From: Sabethes cyaneus | Lineage: Eukaryota > Arthropoda > Insecta > Diptera > Culicidae | Assembly: GCF_943734655.1 (NCBI RefSeq) | Contig: NC_071353.1 | Coordinates: forward strand, 27,075,001 to 27,139,000 | Reading direction: 5' to 3' | Length of the DNA stretch: 64,000 nucleotides | In this document: one piece after another, positions 47,501 to 58,000 of the stretch | Layout of the letters: every line of letters starts with the position of its first letter | Position numbering within the stretch: the first letter of the stretch is position 1 | Notes under the pieces: model-generated | Told to the model about the DNA's origin: nothing | Seen by the model: the letters and a program-made list of their open reading frames with translations, nothing else | The model's database searches: none | Made by a program: the position numbers and the translations under genes

Positions 47501-48093
47501 CACATTCGGGGGTTGATCGGCCACCACCCGATCACCCACTTCTGCATCTCGCCCATCACTATAAAAGCTGTGCCCAGCTCGTGTGTATTGCCGCAGCTCT
47601 GGTAGATGGTACGACCATCTCTATACGTACGTACCATCGTTCCTTTCCAGCATACCTCCTGCAGCGCTACGATGTCGAACTTGCGGCTTTTCACTTCTTT
47701 AGAAAGCACGTGGGTACTTCCGAGGAAATTTAGAGACCGACAGTTCCATGTTCCCGTGCCGATTGTTCCGATTAGAGTTATTATTATTACTTACGGAGTC
47801 CATTGCTTTGGTTTTTTTTAGTGGTTCAGGCTTGCAAAGCCCGCAACCAACCCCACAGTATCGCCGGAGGGCCAACGTAGCTCGAAGGAGCCCTCTTCCC
47901 CTGTCAGCATACGACCTTGGTTTCCACCGGGGTTGGTTACCCGATCTCCACCGAGGTTGCTCGTATCCCGGCTGGTACCACGAGGAGGTAGGGGTAGGAG
48001 TTGCTAGGTAAGAGGCTGTAAACCACTGTGGGGTCTATTTTATGCCCAGTGCACAAGGCACCGATGGTACGCATTACCAAGCCGTTTACCGCC
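44573..48093 (-). mobile_element. Nearly full-length RTE retrotransposon copy E inside the hAT
   Basis: A perfect 16-bp target duplication (CAGTTTTCGCAAGTAC at 44557-44572 and 48094-48109) fixes the borders. The 3' tail is TAAG repeats (ACTTACTTACTTAC on plus). Minus-strand products: the EN N-terminus (FDIVALQEVCWKG) in two copies (47126-47362, 47473-47709); EN core 46386-47192 (HDVKIIIGDCNAQVG, QIDHVLIDGR, IDSDHYLVMVRI); linker and fingers 45882-46370 (IREVKEAIQRLKNNKAAGKD); RT 45428-45745 (HHLFIDFKAAYDSVNRQELW); and 44834-45376. The catalytic box reads CFAEDVD instead of FADDVD, and several frames are broken. Same family as the copy at 13094-14337. It probably landed in an intron of the hAT transposase gene. 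Confidence 0.95.
47124..47789. repeat. 319-bp direct duplication inside RTE copy E
   Basis: 47124-47442 and 47471-47789 appear identical, separated by 28 bp that itself contains a partial TATTGAAGAATCGGTT copy. The duplicated piece encodes the start of the endonuclease (QEVCWKG). Identity of the copies points to a recent slippage or template-switch event. Confidence 0.9.
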
Positions 48094-48109
48094 CAGTTTT
48101 CGCAAGTAC

Positions 48110-48839
48110 AGTTGTTATTTTGCTACTTTTTTAACTCTTCTAAAACTTTAACCTCTTTAACGTTTTTTTCTAATTCCCGTCGTAATAAGTAAAGCCATTC
48201 TAATTTTCGTCATTTTTTTAATGGATTTAATGAATACTCCAAAAGTTCTTGTGCTGATTTGACTAAAACACATTTACCTTCCGGTCCGTGAACTTTGAAC
48301 TCACTGAAAAGCGACTATTAAAGCATATTATTGAAATTACGCAACTGACTTTATTTCTAAAATTCGTCGTACCGTTTTAAAATCCGTCCATCAAAATTTT
48401 TCAGCATCCGAACTAAAAATCACAACAATGTTTACGAAGCTAACGCGCATGTATTTGTGTAGGACGGCATGACAAATGTTATTCTGCAAAATTTCTGCAG
48501 GTCAGGCAAGTTTTCCTGGCTGTAGAATAACGACAATGCCTTGCGTGAGTTATTTTCATTTATGAATGACGGAAATTAAAACGATTAGTCGACATTGTCT
48601 TCTTCGTCGCACGAAAAAACGTAGGAAATTTGGCTGGTAGGACTTCTTTAATGATAAAAAGCATTTAAATAGATCGCAGCTCACTTTGATTGATCGCGTA
48701 TGATAGACAACTAACTCAAGTATTCGGAAATAACTAGTTTTGCATTGTGTGTCATAATGCTGATATTTTTAATAATTTGTGTTGGGTAGGACGGGAATAG
48801 GCAATTACGACGATGTAGCAACATACCCTAGATACGAAT
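48110..48839. other. hAT interior, non-coding (probable transposase intron)
   Basis: AT-rich sequence between the RTE insertion and the TTF-finger exon. A plausible acceptor (ACATACCCTAG) ends just before the coding part near 48830. No other feature. Confidence 0.45.
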
Positions 48840-49779
48840 TTGAACGACATACAAAACTGTGTAACTGAAACACCTGTTTCGACTGTTTCCACTTGTTCTA
48901 CGGATAGTCAATCTTGTTTAATAAATGCATTTGAGGAAAATTGTGACTCTGATTCTTGTGATATATCCAGTTTGCTAAAAACACTGGCGGATTCCAATCG
49001 ATTGGATAGTTTCAATCGAGTTTGCATACCCTCATCAAACTTTAACTTCCCAGCTAGTGGTAAACGCAAACTGAAGTTCCAGCATTCGTGGCTGAACCGA
49101 TGGAATTGGCTGGCATATTCAATGCTCGAAAATGGAGCATACTGTAAATACTGTGCATTTTTCAGTGCCAAATCTGGGGGTATGAGTTCCCAACCTCTTG
49201 GTAAGTCAATAATGAACTAACAGCAAAGTTTTAAAATAAAATTGTGTTAGGTATTCATCAATAAGGTGTAGATTTGCTTGAGCCAGTCATTAAAATTGCA
49301 TAGAATTGATGTGTGAATATATTTTCGACAGTAAAGCTAGACATTTTATGTCCGTTTAATCGCAGGTCAGCTTGTTTGCAAACCTTTTCTTAATTGGAAA
49401 AAAGCCATAGAAACTTTCGAAAATCATTCGAGCATGAAATATCATCATGATGCAATTTTGAACCAAAGTGAACGAGCAAGCGTGGCAAAAAATTTAAAAG
49501 CACCAATCATACAACAATTAGATGAAGGATACGCAAAAACTATAGCTGATAATCGAGAAAAATTAATTCCAATAATTGAAACTGTGATTCTCTGCGGCCG
49601 GCAGAATATAGCCTTAAGAGGGAAAAAAGATTGGGGCCACTTCAAACTTGATTTAACTGGTGATGAGGATGTAGAAGAAAATGAGGGAAACTTTCGCTGC
49701 ATTTTACGATTTCTAAGCCAAAGGGACGAAACATTGAAAAAACATTTAGAAAATTCCGGAAGAAATGCAACATATTTAA

Positions 49780-52700
49780 CCCTCTCTGTCCCACAAGTTT
49801 TTTTGAGATTTAAAAATAAAAAAGCATATTTTTCAGCGAAGTGCTAGAACAAAAGTTATTAAATGCCACATAAATTTTTATATGATGACAAATTAAAAAA
49901 AAATTGGATCACCAGTGATCCCTTGCGTTCATATAGGACATTTTGTAAAAAAATAAGCAAATGTTCAAAAATAATATAATATGCCTTTTTCTATACAAAG
50001 TCGTTAGTTTTAACGATACAAATTTAAAGGAAAACATAGGAACGGTTCACGCAACGTGAAACTGCTGGACGCAATTTCTTCCTTTTTGAATGCATAGCGG
50101 GATGTTGCATTTTGTGCAATAAAAGTAAGTAAATTTTTCACGCTTGTTATACAAAAAACATCTCTTTCGTGCTCCTTCCACAGGCTAGTGTGAAATAGCG
50201 TCGAAACGAGCTTCTAACGGTGGTCCAGAACCGGATCACAGAACAGAAGTGGAAGTCCGAACGATTCGGCGATCAAAACTGGTAACAGAGTCTTTTTTGT
50301 TTTTATTTTTCTTTGGGAAGGTTTTCGCATAGAAGCGAATAGGGTGTTTGCAGAGTGCATATGTATTGGAGATCTGTTGGGCAGGCAAAAGTGACAGCTC
50401 CATATAAAACACGGGCTGGGAAGAGCAAAATTTTTTAAATGATTTATTTTCTTTATTTAAAACAGAAATTACAAATTGCTTCATACATATGGCAAGGTAA
50501 TATATCTGTTTTCTAAATAAAAAAACTATTTTCAACAAATAAGCTAAGACGCGGTAGCAATGATCAAAAATGTAACTATGACCTATGTTAGCGGGATAAA
50601 ACTAAACAAATATCAATAACCAGCAGTTGCTTCCGGCTAAGAATTATTATGCTAAACCAATTTATACTAAAACCAATTTTATATTCCGTTACTTTCAACT
50701 TGGCCTATGCCGTATACTGCTTCAAAAAACAGTATATTTGGGACACCGATTTAACGCGAATGCACCGAAACCCTAGTTACCAAAAGTCAGCATATATTTC
50801 AGGGAACATTTGTCGGTTACTTTGACTATTAGTTGCTTTAAAATGATGAATAATTTTAGAAAAAACGATAATTTTATCCAGCACGTTTTTGCTGCATCGA
50901 ATAGGAAAATTTGCAATGTGTGCCCAACAGATGTCTTGCATGTGTGTGTAGAAAAAGCCCTATAACAGCAATATAAGCAGAACGCTTGCTGCCAATCGCA
51001 TCATAGCAGCTTTCATATGCTTTCGTGTGCATTCGTATGCGTTCGTGTGTTTCCGTGAAAAAAAGTGACTCGCTACCGCCAGGTTCGCTAGTATCTGTAG
51101 AAAGTAACATGTACTGGTTTGGATTTCTACTTCCACTTCTATTCTGTGACCGGATGCTAACTTTGGTGATATGATTGGTCGTTTCTTTTCCTTACTTGGT
51201 TTGCCTTTCTGGCGGATTATGTTCTTCCCACGCATTATCAATGTATTGGCTATTTCCGTACGAAAATTTAGTAATGTAATAAAATCACATCGGTCGTTAT
51301 GCTTCATATGCCGTCGATAAAGCAACCACGCATTGCAGACGGCAACATCCAACAGATGATAAAATATTCTTTGATAGTAACGCTTTGTGCCGATATATGT
51401 TCTGTACAACGCCACAAGAAAATCACATAAATCAATACCGCCCATGTATTGATTGTATTCGCTGACGACGTATGGCCGAATCAGCTGTATAAAGTTTTTC
51501 GCGGAAGTTGACCAACGTTTCACTTCGTCAACAGGATACACACCTGCATAGGTTGAAATCATATGGATGGGTTTATTGTCTAACCACTTCACAACATAGA
51601 TGCCATCATTTGAGATTCGTGAATCATATGAACCTCTGCCTCGCGATTTCAGATCAGCGTCATTTGCAAGCGTGATGCCAGGTATTCTATTTAGACGAAT
51701 GGTGCCAGTGTATTCCATTCCTCGTTGCTTTATTTCTTTCGCCAACGAATACGATGAAAATCAGTTATCTGCGTAGATCCGAAACGGTTTACTTGGCGGC
51801 AAAGTATCAATTAATTTCAAAACAACGTCTCCGCTTAGTCCCCAGGGATCGTTCGACTCAATATTTGATTTCCAACAATATATTTGAAAATCATACAAAA
51901 ATCCATCTGCGCCGGCCCGTCCTTCTACTCTGATACCAAATCTATGAGGTTTACTCTTGTTATACTGTCGAAGCGGCGAAGAAGACTTAGAGGGAATCAT
52001 AATTTCATCTATGCACTGGTGTGTATCTGGCTGAACTTTCAAGAAGTTATCCCGCAAGCGGTCAACTTGTTGTTATTGAAATGTAAGAATCTTTTGATAT
52101 CATCAAAATAGTTTCTTGGCATCACATCGGCAATTGGTGCATATCTGGTAGCAGATTGCCAATATGATTTGTACGACGGTGATTTGAATATGCCCATCAA
52201 CAGAAGCATGCCCAGAAATTGCTCCATCTCCTTTTCTGTGGTTTGGATCGACGCACCGTTTTTGGTTTTCTGCATCGAATATATGTTAGTTTCTTCCACA
52301 ATATTGCGGAGTATATCTTGGTCAAAAAACATTTGAAAGTACTGGTAGGGGCTCAAGCAATTTTTCGTTAAATCATTTTGTATTGTCGGACAAATCGGCA
52401 TTTAGGTCACTTTTTTGACTGGATGCCAACGTGGAATAACTACATTCGACCGTGTCCGAACATTCGCTATTTTTCGCTTCCGCTTTCGCTTTTTTTTATC
52501 ACCAGCATTGATCAAACTTTCACCCTCCTTTTTAGAGGTTATGTTTGTAGGCATAACACGTCGAGAAAAATAACTATGCACTTCATCCTCTTCATCGCTA
52601 TCTTCAAGTCCTTCAATCTCCGAGTCTCCGTTTATTTCCAGGTCCATAGATTCATATTCATCTGTTTAAAAGAAATGAAAAAATATTTAAATTTCAGCAA

Positions 52701-53170
52701 AACAAATAATCACATTTCGCAACCTTCATATTGTACAGTTTCAAACATTTCCGGACATTGTCTTGGAACTTCAAATCCGTGCATTACTTCATCGTCTTCA
52801 TCAAATCCGTGAAAATCCAAAGCTTTACTCGCATTTCCGTTGCAGTTTCGAGTCATTTCTTCCAATTATTCAATAACTAATGCAAAGAGAAAAACAGGGT
52901 GTAAATGTAAACAAAAATATGACGTTTGTTCATTGAAGCTTGATTTAGTATGATAGTTGTTTCTGTCCCATAGGAGCATCTGTGATCCACATTAAAATCT
53001 GCTGAATCTTGACATTGACCAAAAATAGTAAACTTTTTATTGTCGAAACTAATAAACAAAACACGAAGCAACAGCAAAACATTTTTTTTTGCTTGAAATG
53101 AGCTTTTATTGAAAAGCAGGGAGCAGACGAAATATGCCTTTATTTTTTCCTTTAAAATTCAGGACCTTTG
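49780..53170 (-). mobile_element. piggyBac transposon inserted at TTAA in the hAT, right end lost
   Basis: The left terminus CCCTCTCTGTCCCACAAG directly follows TTAA (49776-49779), which lies in the hAT codon series NATYL. Subterminal GGATCACCAGTGATCC at 49905-49920 is echoed on the other side near 52962-52990 in inverse form, and AAATATGC/TTTATTTTT words match near 53130-53155. The clear right TIR and second TTAA were not found, so the 53.17-kb border is approximate and the end probably deleted or rearranged. The transposase is described separately. Confidence 0.8.
51113..52856 (-). pseudogene. piggyBac transposase pseudogene, 2 exons
   Basis: The ATG is at 52856 (MTRNCNGNASKALDFHGF); exon 1 ends at 52724. 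A 63-nt intron (GTTGCG...TTTAAACAG) precedes exon 2 from 52661 (DEYESMDLEINGDSEIEGLE, acidic N-terminus). Core: CLSPYQYFQMFFDQDIL; LGMLLLMGIFKSPSYKSYW; then CIDEIMIPSKSSSPLRQYNK with KPHRFGIRVEGRAG and FRIYADN; and MISTYAGVYPVDEVKRWS; EYNQYMGGIDLCDF (DDE/D acidic positions visible). Disruptions: an in-frame stop after HPVKKVT (52402), a frameshift near 52050 (LHFNNN), and TGA in place of the usual Trp after YADN (51758). The C-terminal cysteine-rich domain is not recognisable. Inactive. Confidence 0.9.
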
Positions 53171-53249
53171 AAAACAAAAAATTGCGAAAAAATGTTTATT
53201 GTTTATCAATTTTAATAGTTTTTTTTTGCTAATGTTATCGAAACAATAA

Positions 53250-53545
53250 TGCAACTTTTTTTTTTTTTTGAAACGATGGTTGAAGAGAAAGGTAGGGGAA
53301 AGGAATGAAAATTTGTTGGTGAAGGAGGGGAAGAGCGGAAAGGAAGGGGGGGGATATTGGTAGCTATGCTTGACAAGTAGTCATTTTGACTCCTACCTTT
53401 TGTCCAATACTGGAAGGTGCATGAGTCGAACCAAGCTGTAATCTGAGATTATAACCGGATTCGAACCCACAACACCCGCCAGGGCATGTGGTTCGCTGGT
53501 ACTTGTACCTTTGAACCATAGAGGCGCTGGACAAAAGGAGACCGC
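53250..53545 (-). mobile_element. tRNA-derived SINE
   Basis: Minus-strand RNA polymerase III promoter boxes: A box TGGTTCAAAGG (about 53508-53518) and B box GGGTTCGAATCC (53457-53468), at tRNA-like spacing. The head cannot fold into a proper tRNA, the body is pyrimidine-rich on the minus strand (CCCCCCCTTCC), and the 3' end is a poly(A) (T run at 53255-53269 on plus). An inverted CCTTTTGTCCA/TGGACAAAAGG pair brackets part of it. Length ~290 bp, comparable with tRNA-related SINEs of culicine mosquitoes. No clear target duplication. It sits in the hAT near the lost piggyBac end. Confidence 0.75.
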
Positions 53546-53799
53546 AAAATCCACTTCTCAAGAATAGCGACGCGTTTTTGGTTGGGTTATCGACACATAT
53601 TGTGCCGCTTCCGACATCAATTGCAGATTACCACCGAGCGAGAAGTTTTAACCTAACTACTTTTTACTTTCAGGACGACGACACTATGCCGGCCCTTACG
53701 ACTTGCAAGGTACTGCACGTGACGTTGTTCGTCTGTCAGCGTGTGTTAGCCGCGTTTCTCGGCGCGGGTTTTCGAGGGAATGTATTGTATTACATTCTC

Positions 53800-53935
53800 G
53801 TAGCAGTATTGGTCGTTTCGGTGAATTAAAAGAATTATAAATTATTTTCAGTGTACCGAATACGTTTCGTATGCAGCTTAAATCGCAAGAATCTGCGATA
53901 GCTAAATTCAAAGAATGCGCAGCGCGCTAAATATC
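53800..53935 (-). pseudogene. Inverted fragment of the hAT transposase
   Basis: The minus strand reads AHSLNLAIADSCDLS, then IRNVFGTLKIIYNSFNSPKR, a segment typical of the ZMYM/hAT catalytic region just before CPTRW. The surrounding hAT exons are on the plus strand. An inversion of a small part, with breakpoints near 53800 and 53935, explains why the plus-strand frame is broken directly before LVNVCPTRW. Confidence 0.7.
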
Positions 53936-55228
53936 CTTGCTCCACTTTAAAGAAAAAATTGGTCAATGTTTGCCCTACAAGATGGGCAAGCGGGAGTGAG
54001 TCAGTGGTAACCTACCAGGAGTTACAAAATGCTGTTATAGAGGCGTTGGAAATTGCAGCAGAATGGAATGACAGTGTTATTTCGTCCGTAGCATTTCAAT
54101 TATTAAGAGCTATTAAATCGCCAGAGTTTCAAGTATTAATCATCGTCAGCGCTTCCATTTTAACAGTTACTCTGCCGTTAAGTGAGCAGCTCCAAGACAA
54201 AAAAGTGGATATGAAAAAAGCAATGCGCCTTTGCAGTTTGGTGAACACGGAACTCACAGAAAGACGTGTAAATTCCGATGAAGTATTTGCGAAAATGTTT
54301 GATAAAGTCAGAGAAATATGTTCTGACCACGACATTTCGTTGGTTTTGCCAAGAAAAAGTTCTCACAAAAAAATTGAGAATCACTACCGTATCGAAGTTT
54401 TTATACCGTTTTTAGACGGAACGATTCGAAACCTTCAGCTAAGGTTTTTAAATCATAACGAGTTGTTGACATCATTTAATGTTCTGTTAACAACCCATAC
54501 GGACGACGAGGGAGCAAACAATTTAATTGCAAAATATGCAGAAGTGTTGCAATGCCAAGGCAATGAAAACATTGGGCTAACTAAGATCAAGCTTTGGCAA
54601 CGTCTTTTGGCGAGCATTTATTTGCAAGATCCAAAAAAAAACCGGAATGCTATTGATTTGCTGGAGGTTAATTATTTCTTCATTGTTTAATAAGCCTCTA
54701 GATCTTTTTCCTTCTATAATGACAATTTCAGGAGTGTGATCGTACAGCATTTCCAAACTGTCAAGTGCTACTAAAGGTTTTGTGCACACTTCCGGTGACC
54801 ACCGCGACGAACGAGAGATCGTTTTCTTCATTGAAACTGATTAAAAGCTACCGTAGGAATACGATGGGTGAGAACCGATTAAATGGTTGCGCATCGCTGA
54901 GTATTCATCGTGATCTTAGCGTTACGGCTACCGAAGTGATTGACAAAATGGCAAAGAAAAACAGACGATTGCAGTTAGCTTAGCGGTGAAATATTACTTT
55001 TACTATACTTTTATTACTAAATTGTTTTTTTTTTTTCAAATTTTTTGTCAAATAAATATTTTTTGGTACGTTTGCAATTGTAAATTCAATTTATTTTTGC
55101 AATTGTAAATACAAATAATTCCATATTTTTGAGTGCCTTGCTTGAGGATTGACTAGGGCTGTTTTTTCTGAACCCCCCCCTCCCCCCCCTCCCCAGGAAT
55201 ATTTTCTAGCTACGCCCTTGCTTTGAGG

Positions 55229-55685
55229 GGATGGCAGAAACGTACATCGGACTGAAAGCTGAAGCCAAACGAATTGGACTTGTCATTAATGTATCGAAAA
55301 CAAAATACTTGAAAGGAAGAGGTTCTAGAGAAGTGAATGCTGACCTTCCTCCCCGGATTCATTCAGACGGTGATGAAATCGAGGTGATAGAAGAGTTCGT
55401 GTATCTGGGCTCACTGGTTACCGCAGACAACGACACCAGCAGAGAAATACAAAGACGCATTATGGCAGGAAATCGTGCCTACTTTGGACTCCGTAGGACG
55501 CTACGATCAAACAAAATTCGCCACCGCACGAAGTTAACAATCTTCAAGACGGTGATTAGACCGGTAGTCCTTTACGGCCATGAGGCATGGACTATGCTCG
55601 TGGAGGACCAACGCGCCCTTAGTGTTTTCGAACGGAAGGTGTTGCGCACCATCTACAGCAGAGCGCGTATGGAAGACGGAACGTG
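55229..55685 (+). mobile_element. RTE retrotransposon copy D, part 2 (3' side)
   Basis: It continues the frame of part 1 after the hAT: GLKAEAKRIGLVINVSKTKY, VIEEFVYLGSLVTADNDTSR, LYGHEAWTMLVEDQRALSVF, ERKVLRTIYSRARMEDGT. It ends abruptly where the R1-like element starts; the expected WRRRMNHEL continuation is absent. Confidence 0.9.
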
Positions 55686-58000
55686 AGCAGAGCTTGCTCA
55701 TGCTTCGGAGAACCTTGAATGTAGCGACCAAAACGCACAACGACCTCGTGGCGCGTGCAGGAGAGGCGAAGAAGGTTACCGTAACGGCGTTGAAGGCAGT
55801 TCAGACGGATGCCTGCCCGTTGACGGGGTGCTGCAACGCGGCCTTGGAGGCCACGGGGAGCGCTGCCAACAGCGATAAGACATCTGCCAAGCGTCTGAGA
55901 TAGTCCCCGGGTGGACCAAAGAAACACCTGATCGGTAAAAGCTCTCTGGTAGCCAACCGATCAACCAGCGGCAATCACGAAGACGGGTGGCCCGAGTATC
56001 GAGGTCCAGGCAAAGAAGAAAACATGCGAAAGCTCTACCTAAACCGACAGGGAAGCGCGCGAAGAAGGGCGACGCTCTTTTCCTGAAAACCGACGGGTCG
56101 AAATACTCGGAGGTTCTGAAGGCCATGAGAGGAGACGCCCTATTCAGGGATCTGGGTGCGGACGTGTGGAGCATCCGCCGCTCACGCACGGGCGATATGA
56201 TCCTTGAGCTACAGAAGGACACCACCAAGAAGAGTTCCGCATACAAGTCCATAGCGGAAGGAGTGGTCGGAGACGGAGTGCAGGTACGAGCTCTCACACC
56301 AGAAGTGACTCTCCAGTTTAAGAACCTGGATGAGATCACCGAAGCGTGCGACGTTGTACAAGCTCTCAAAGAGCAAAGTGGAGTGGTGGTGGCAACCGAG
56401 GCAGTTCGCGTACGCAAGGGTCCGTCCGGGACCCAGGTAGGCATCATACGACTTCCGCTGGCAGATGAAAACAAACCCCTGAAAGCTGCTAACAGGGTGG
56501 TCGATATGCCCACTGAGCATGCTCAAGCAGTCGGAAGCTTGCTCCCGGTGCTTCGAGCACGGACATAAAGCCTGGAACTGCAAGGGGCCAGATTGGAGCC
56601 AATTGTGCACGAGATTTGGCACTGCTGGCCAAAAAGCAAGGGACTGCGCGGAGCCTTCCAAATGCCTGATCTGTACCCAAGGTCCAAGGTCCAAGGTATC
56701 CAGACGGTGTGGCTATATGGACACGGAGGTTCCCGGTTCAAGAGGTTGTGTCAACTGCAGACAAGGGATTTGCGGTTGCCAAAGTGGGTGGAGTGTTCTA
56801 CTGCAGTTGTTATGCTCCGCCGAGTTGGTCGATCGAGCAGTTTACGGGGATGGTAGACCAAGTATCAGTTGTGCTGACTGGCTTAAGGCCTGTGGTTGTG
56901 ACGGGCAACTTTCACGCTTGGGCGGTAGAGTGGGGAAGTCGTCGTACGAACCATAGGGGTTGGATTCTGCTTGAGGCTCTGACAAAGCTTAACGTAGATT
57001 TGGCCAACGTCGGCACCACAAGTACCTTCAGTAGGAACGGTGCAGAGTCTATCATCGACGTGACTTTGGCAGTCCTGGTCTGATATGAGACTGAAGGGTG
57101 GACAATGTCTACACTCACAGTGACCATCAGGCGGTCCGCTATGGTGTCGGTCAGATAACGAGGCGGTAGGCAGCGAGTAGAGCCGACACTCCAACTACCC
57201 GTGGATGGAAGACATCATACTTCGATCCCAAAGTATTTGTGGAAGCGATCCGAAGAGAGTGCGGTGATCGCGGTATACCCGATCCGAACGTTGATAGAGA
57301 TGCCAATACCGCGGGGTATTTTGAAAACCGGTTTTTCGGTATTGATAAATGCAATACCGGTAAAACCGGTAAAAAACCGGTAAAAGTTAACTCTTGAAAA
57401 CTACATTTAAAAATTATATGATTTGTAGAAGATCCTTCCATAATCAATAGTACTCAATTTCTGTCGGTATAGCTAATAGACTAGTTCATAAAAAAATTAT
57501 TTAACAATGCGAAGAGAATTTACCGTATCATCTTTTAAACGAGAACAAATTTCAATGAAAAGCTTCCGGAGGCAGAGATTCTTCATTCGGTGTCCACAGA
57601 GAAAAAAAGAACAATTCCTAGCGGTAAATTAGAAATGTAGCGTAGAAAAACGCTTGTTCAAGAGCTTTTAATAAGCTGATCAGATACTGACATTTATGAT
57701 ACATTATAACTGAAGGTTCAGTTGATTTGGCCTGCTCGGTTTCTGAATTTATTCCATTGACTTTTAAAATAATAAAACCTTGCAGAATTTTATTATCAAA
57801 ACATCCTTGATGCCTTGAAGAATATTACAAAGTCATCCCAAATAGTGCGGCTAATTAGAAAATGAATAAATTTAAATATACGAACTCTCTCTCTCTGAAA
57901 TTCTACCAATACAGTAACTCGAACAGCAGTTGTGCGATACCTGAAAGGTGTTCCGATAGTAGTTTTAGAGTTCGTAGTTCGTATAGTTTGCATTTTTTCC

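Larger units (their letters stand above)
44443..54983 (+). pseudogene. hAT transposase pseudogene (ZMYM-like, TTF zinc finger)
   Basis: Pieces in order: ATG exon at 44443 (MSLLKWLHKSEPPRKRFC) with a possible donor GTGAGG after CAAGACTCAG; an exon ending at 49200 with the TTF-type finger region (WLNRWNWLAYSM, GAYCKYCAFFS); an exon from 49366 (QLVCKPFLNWKKAIETFENH, then LRFLSQRDETLKKHLENSG) cut at 49776 by piggyBac; then, after a missing stretch, LVNVCPTRWASGSESV (53959-54666); and after a small GT-AG intron the C-terminal dimerisation region (54732-54983: LPVTTATNERSFSSLKLIKS). The expected catalytic centre between NATYL and CPTRW is mostly absent. A short piece of it survives in reverse orientation at about 53800-53935. 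Inactive. Confidence 0.88.
43914..55220 (+). mobile_element. hAT transposon, 11.3 kb, carrying nested insertions
   Basis: The ends CATGGGCGTAGC and GCTACGCCCTTG form short TIRs. A perfect 8-bp target duplication CTTTGAGG flanks it (43906-43913 and 55221-55228). Subterminal G-rich/C-rich tracts (43928-43970, about 55172-55195) are present at both ends. The plus strand encodes a broken ZMYM/hAT-type transposase. The original element was probably about 3-4 kb; the remainder is a 3.5-kb RTE, a decayed piggyBac and a SINE. TSD, TIR and transposase all agree on hAT. Confidence 0.93.

Noticed and set aside
53440..53525. A functional tRNA gene
   Set aside because: A and B boxes are present but a cloverleaf cannot be formed convincingly, and a SINE body with poly(A) follows.
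53578..53829. 83-codon plus-strand ORF with hydrophobic segments
   Set aside because: Overlaps the inverted hAT piece on the opposite strand and has no homologous motif.
55776..56513. 245-codon minus-strand ORF
   Set aside because: Antisense of the R1-like gag region; the plus strand carries the recognisable protein.
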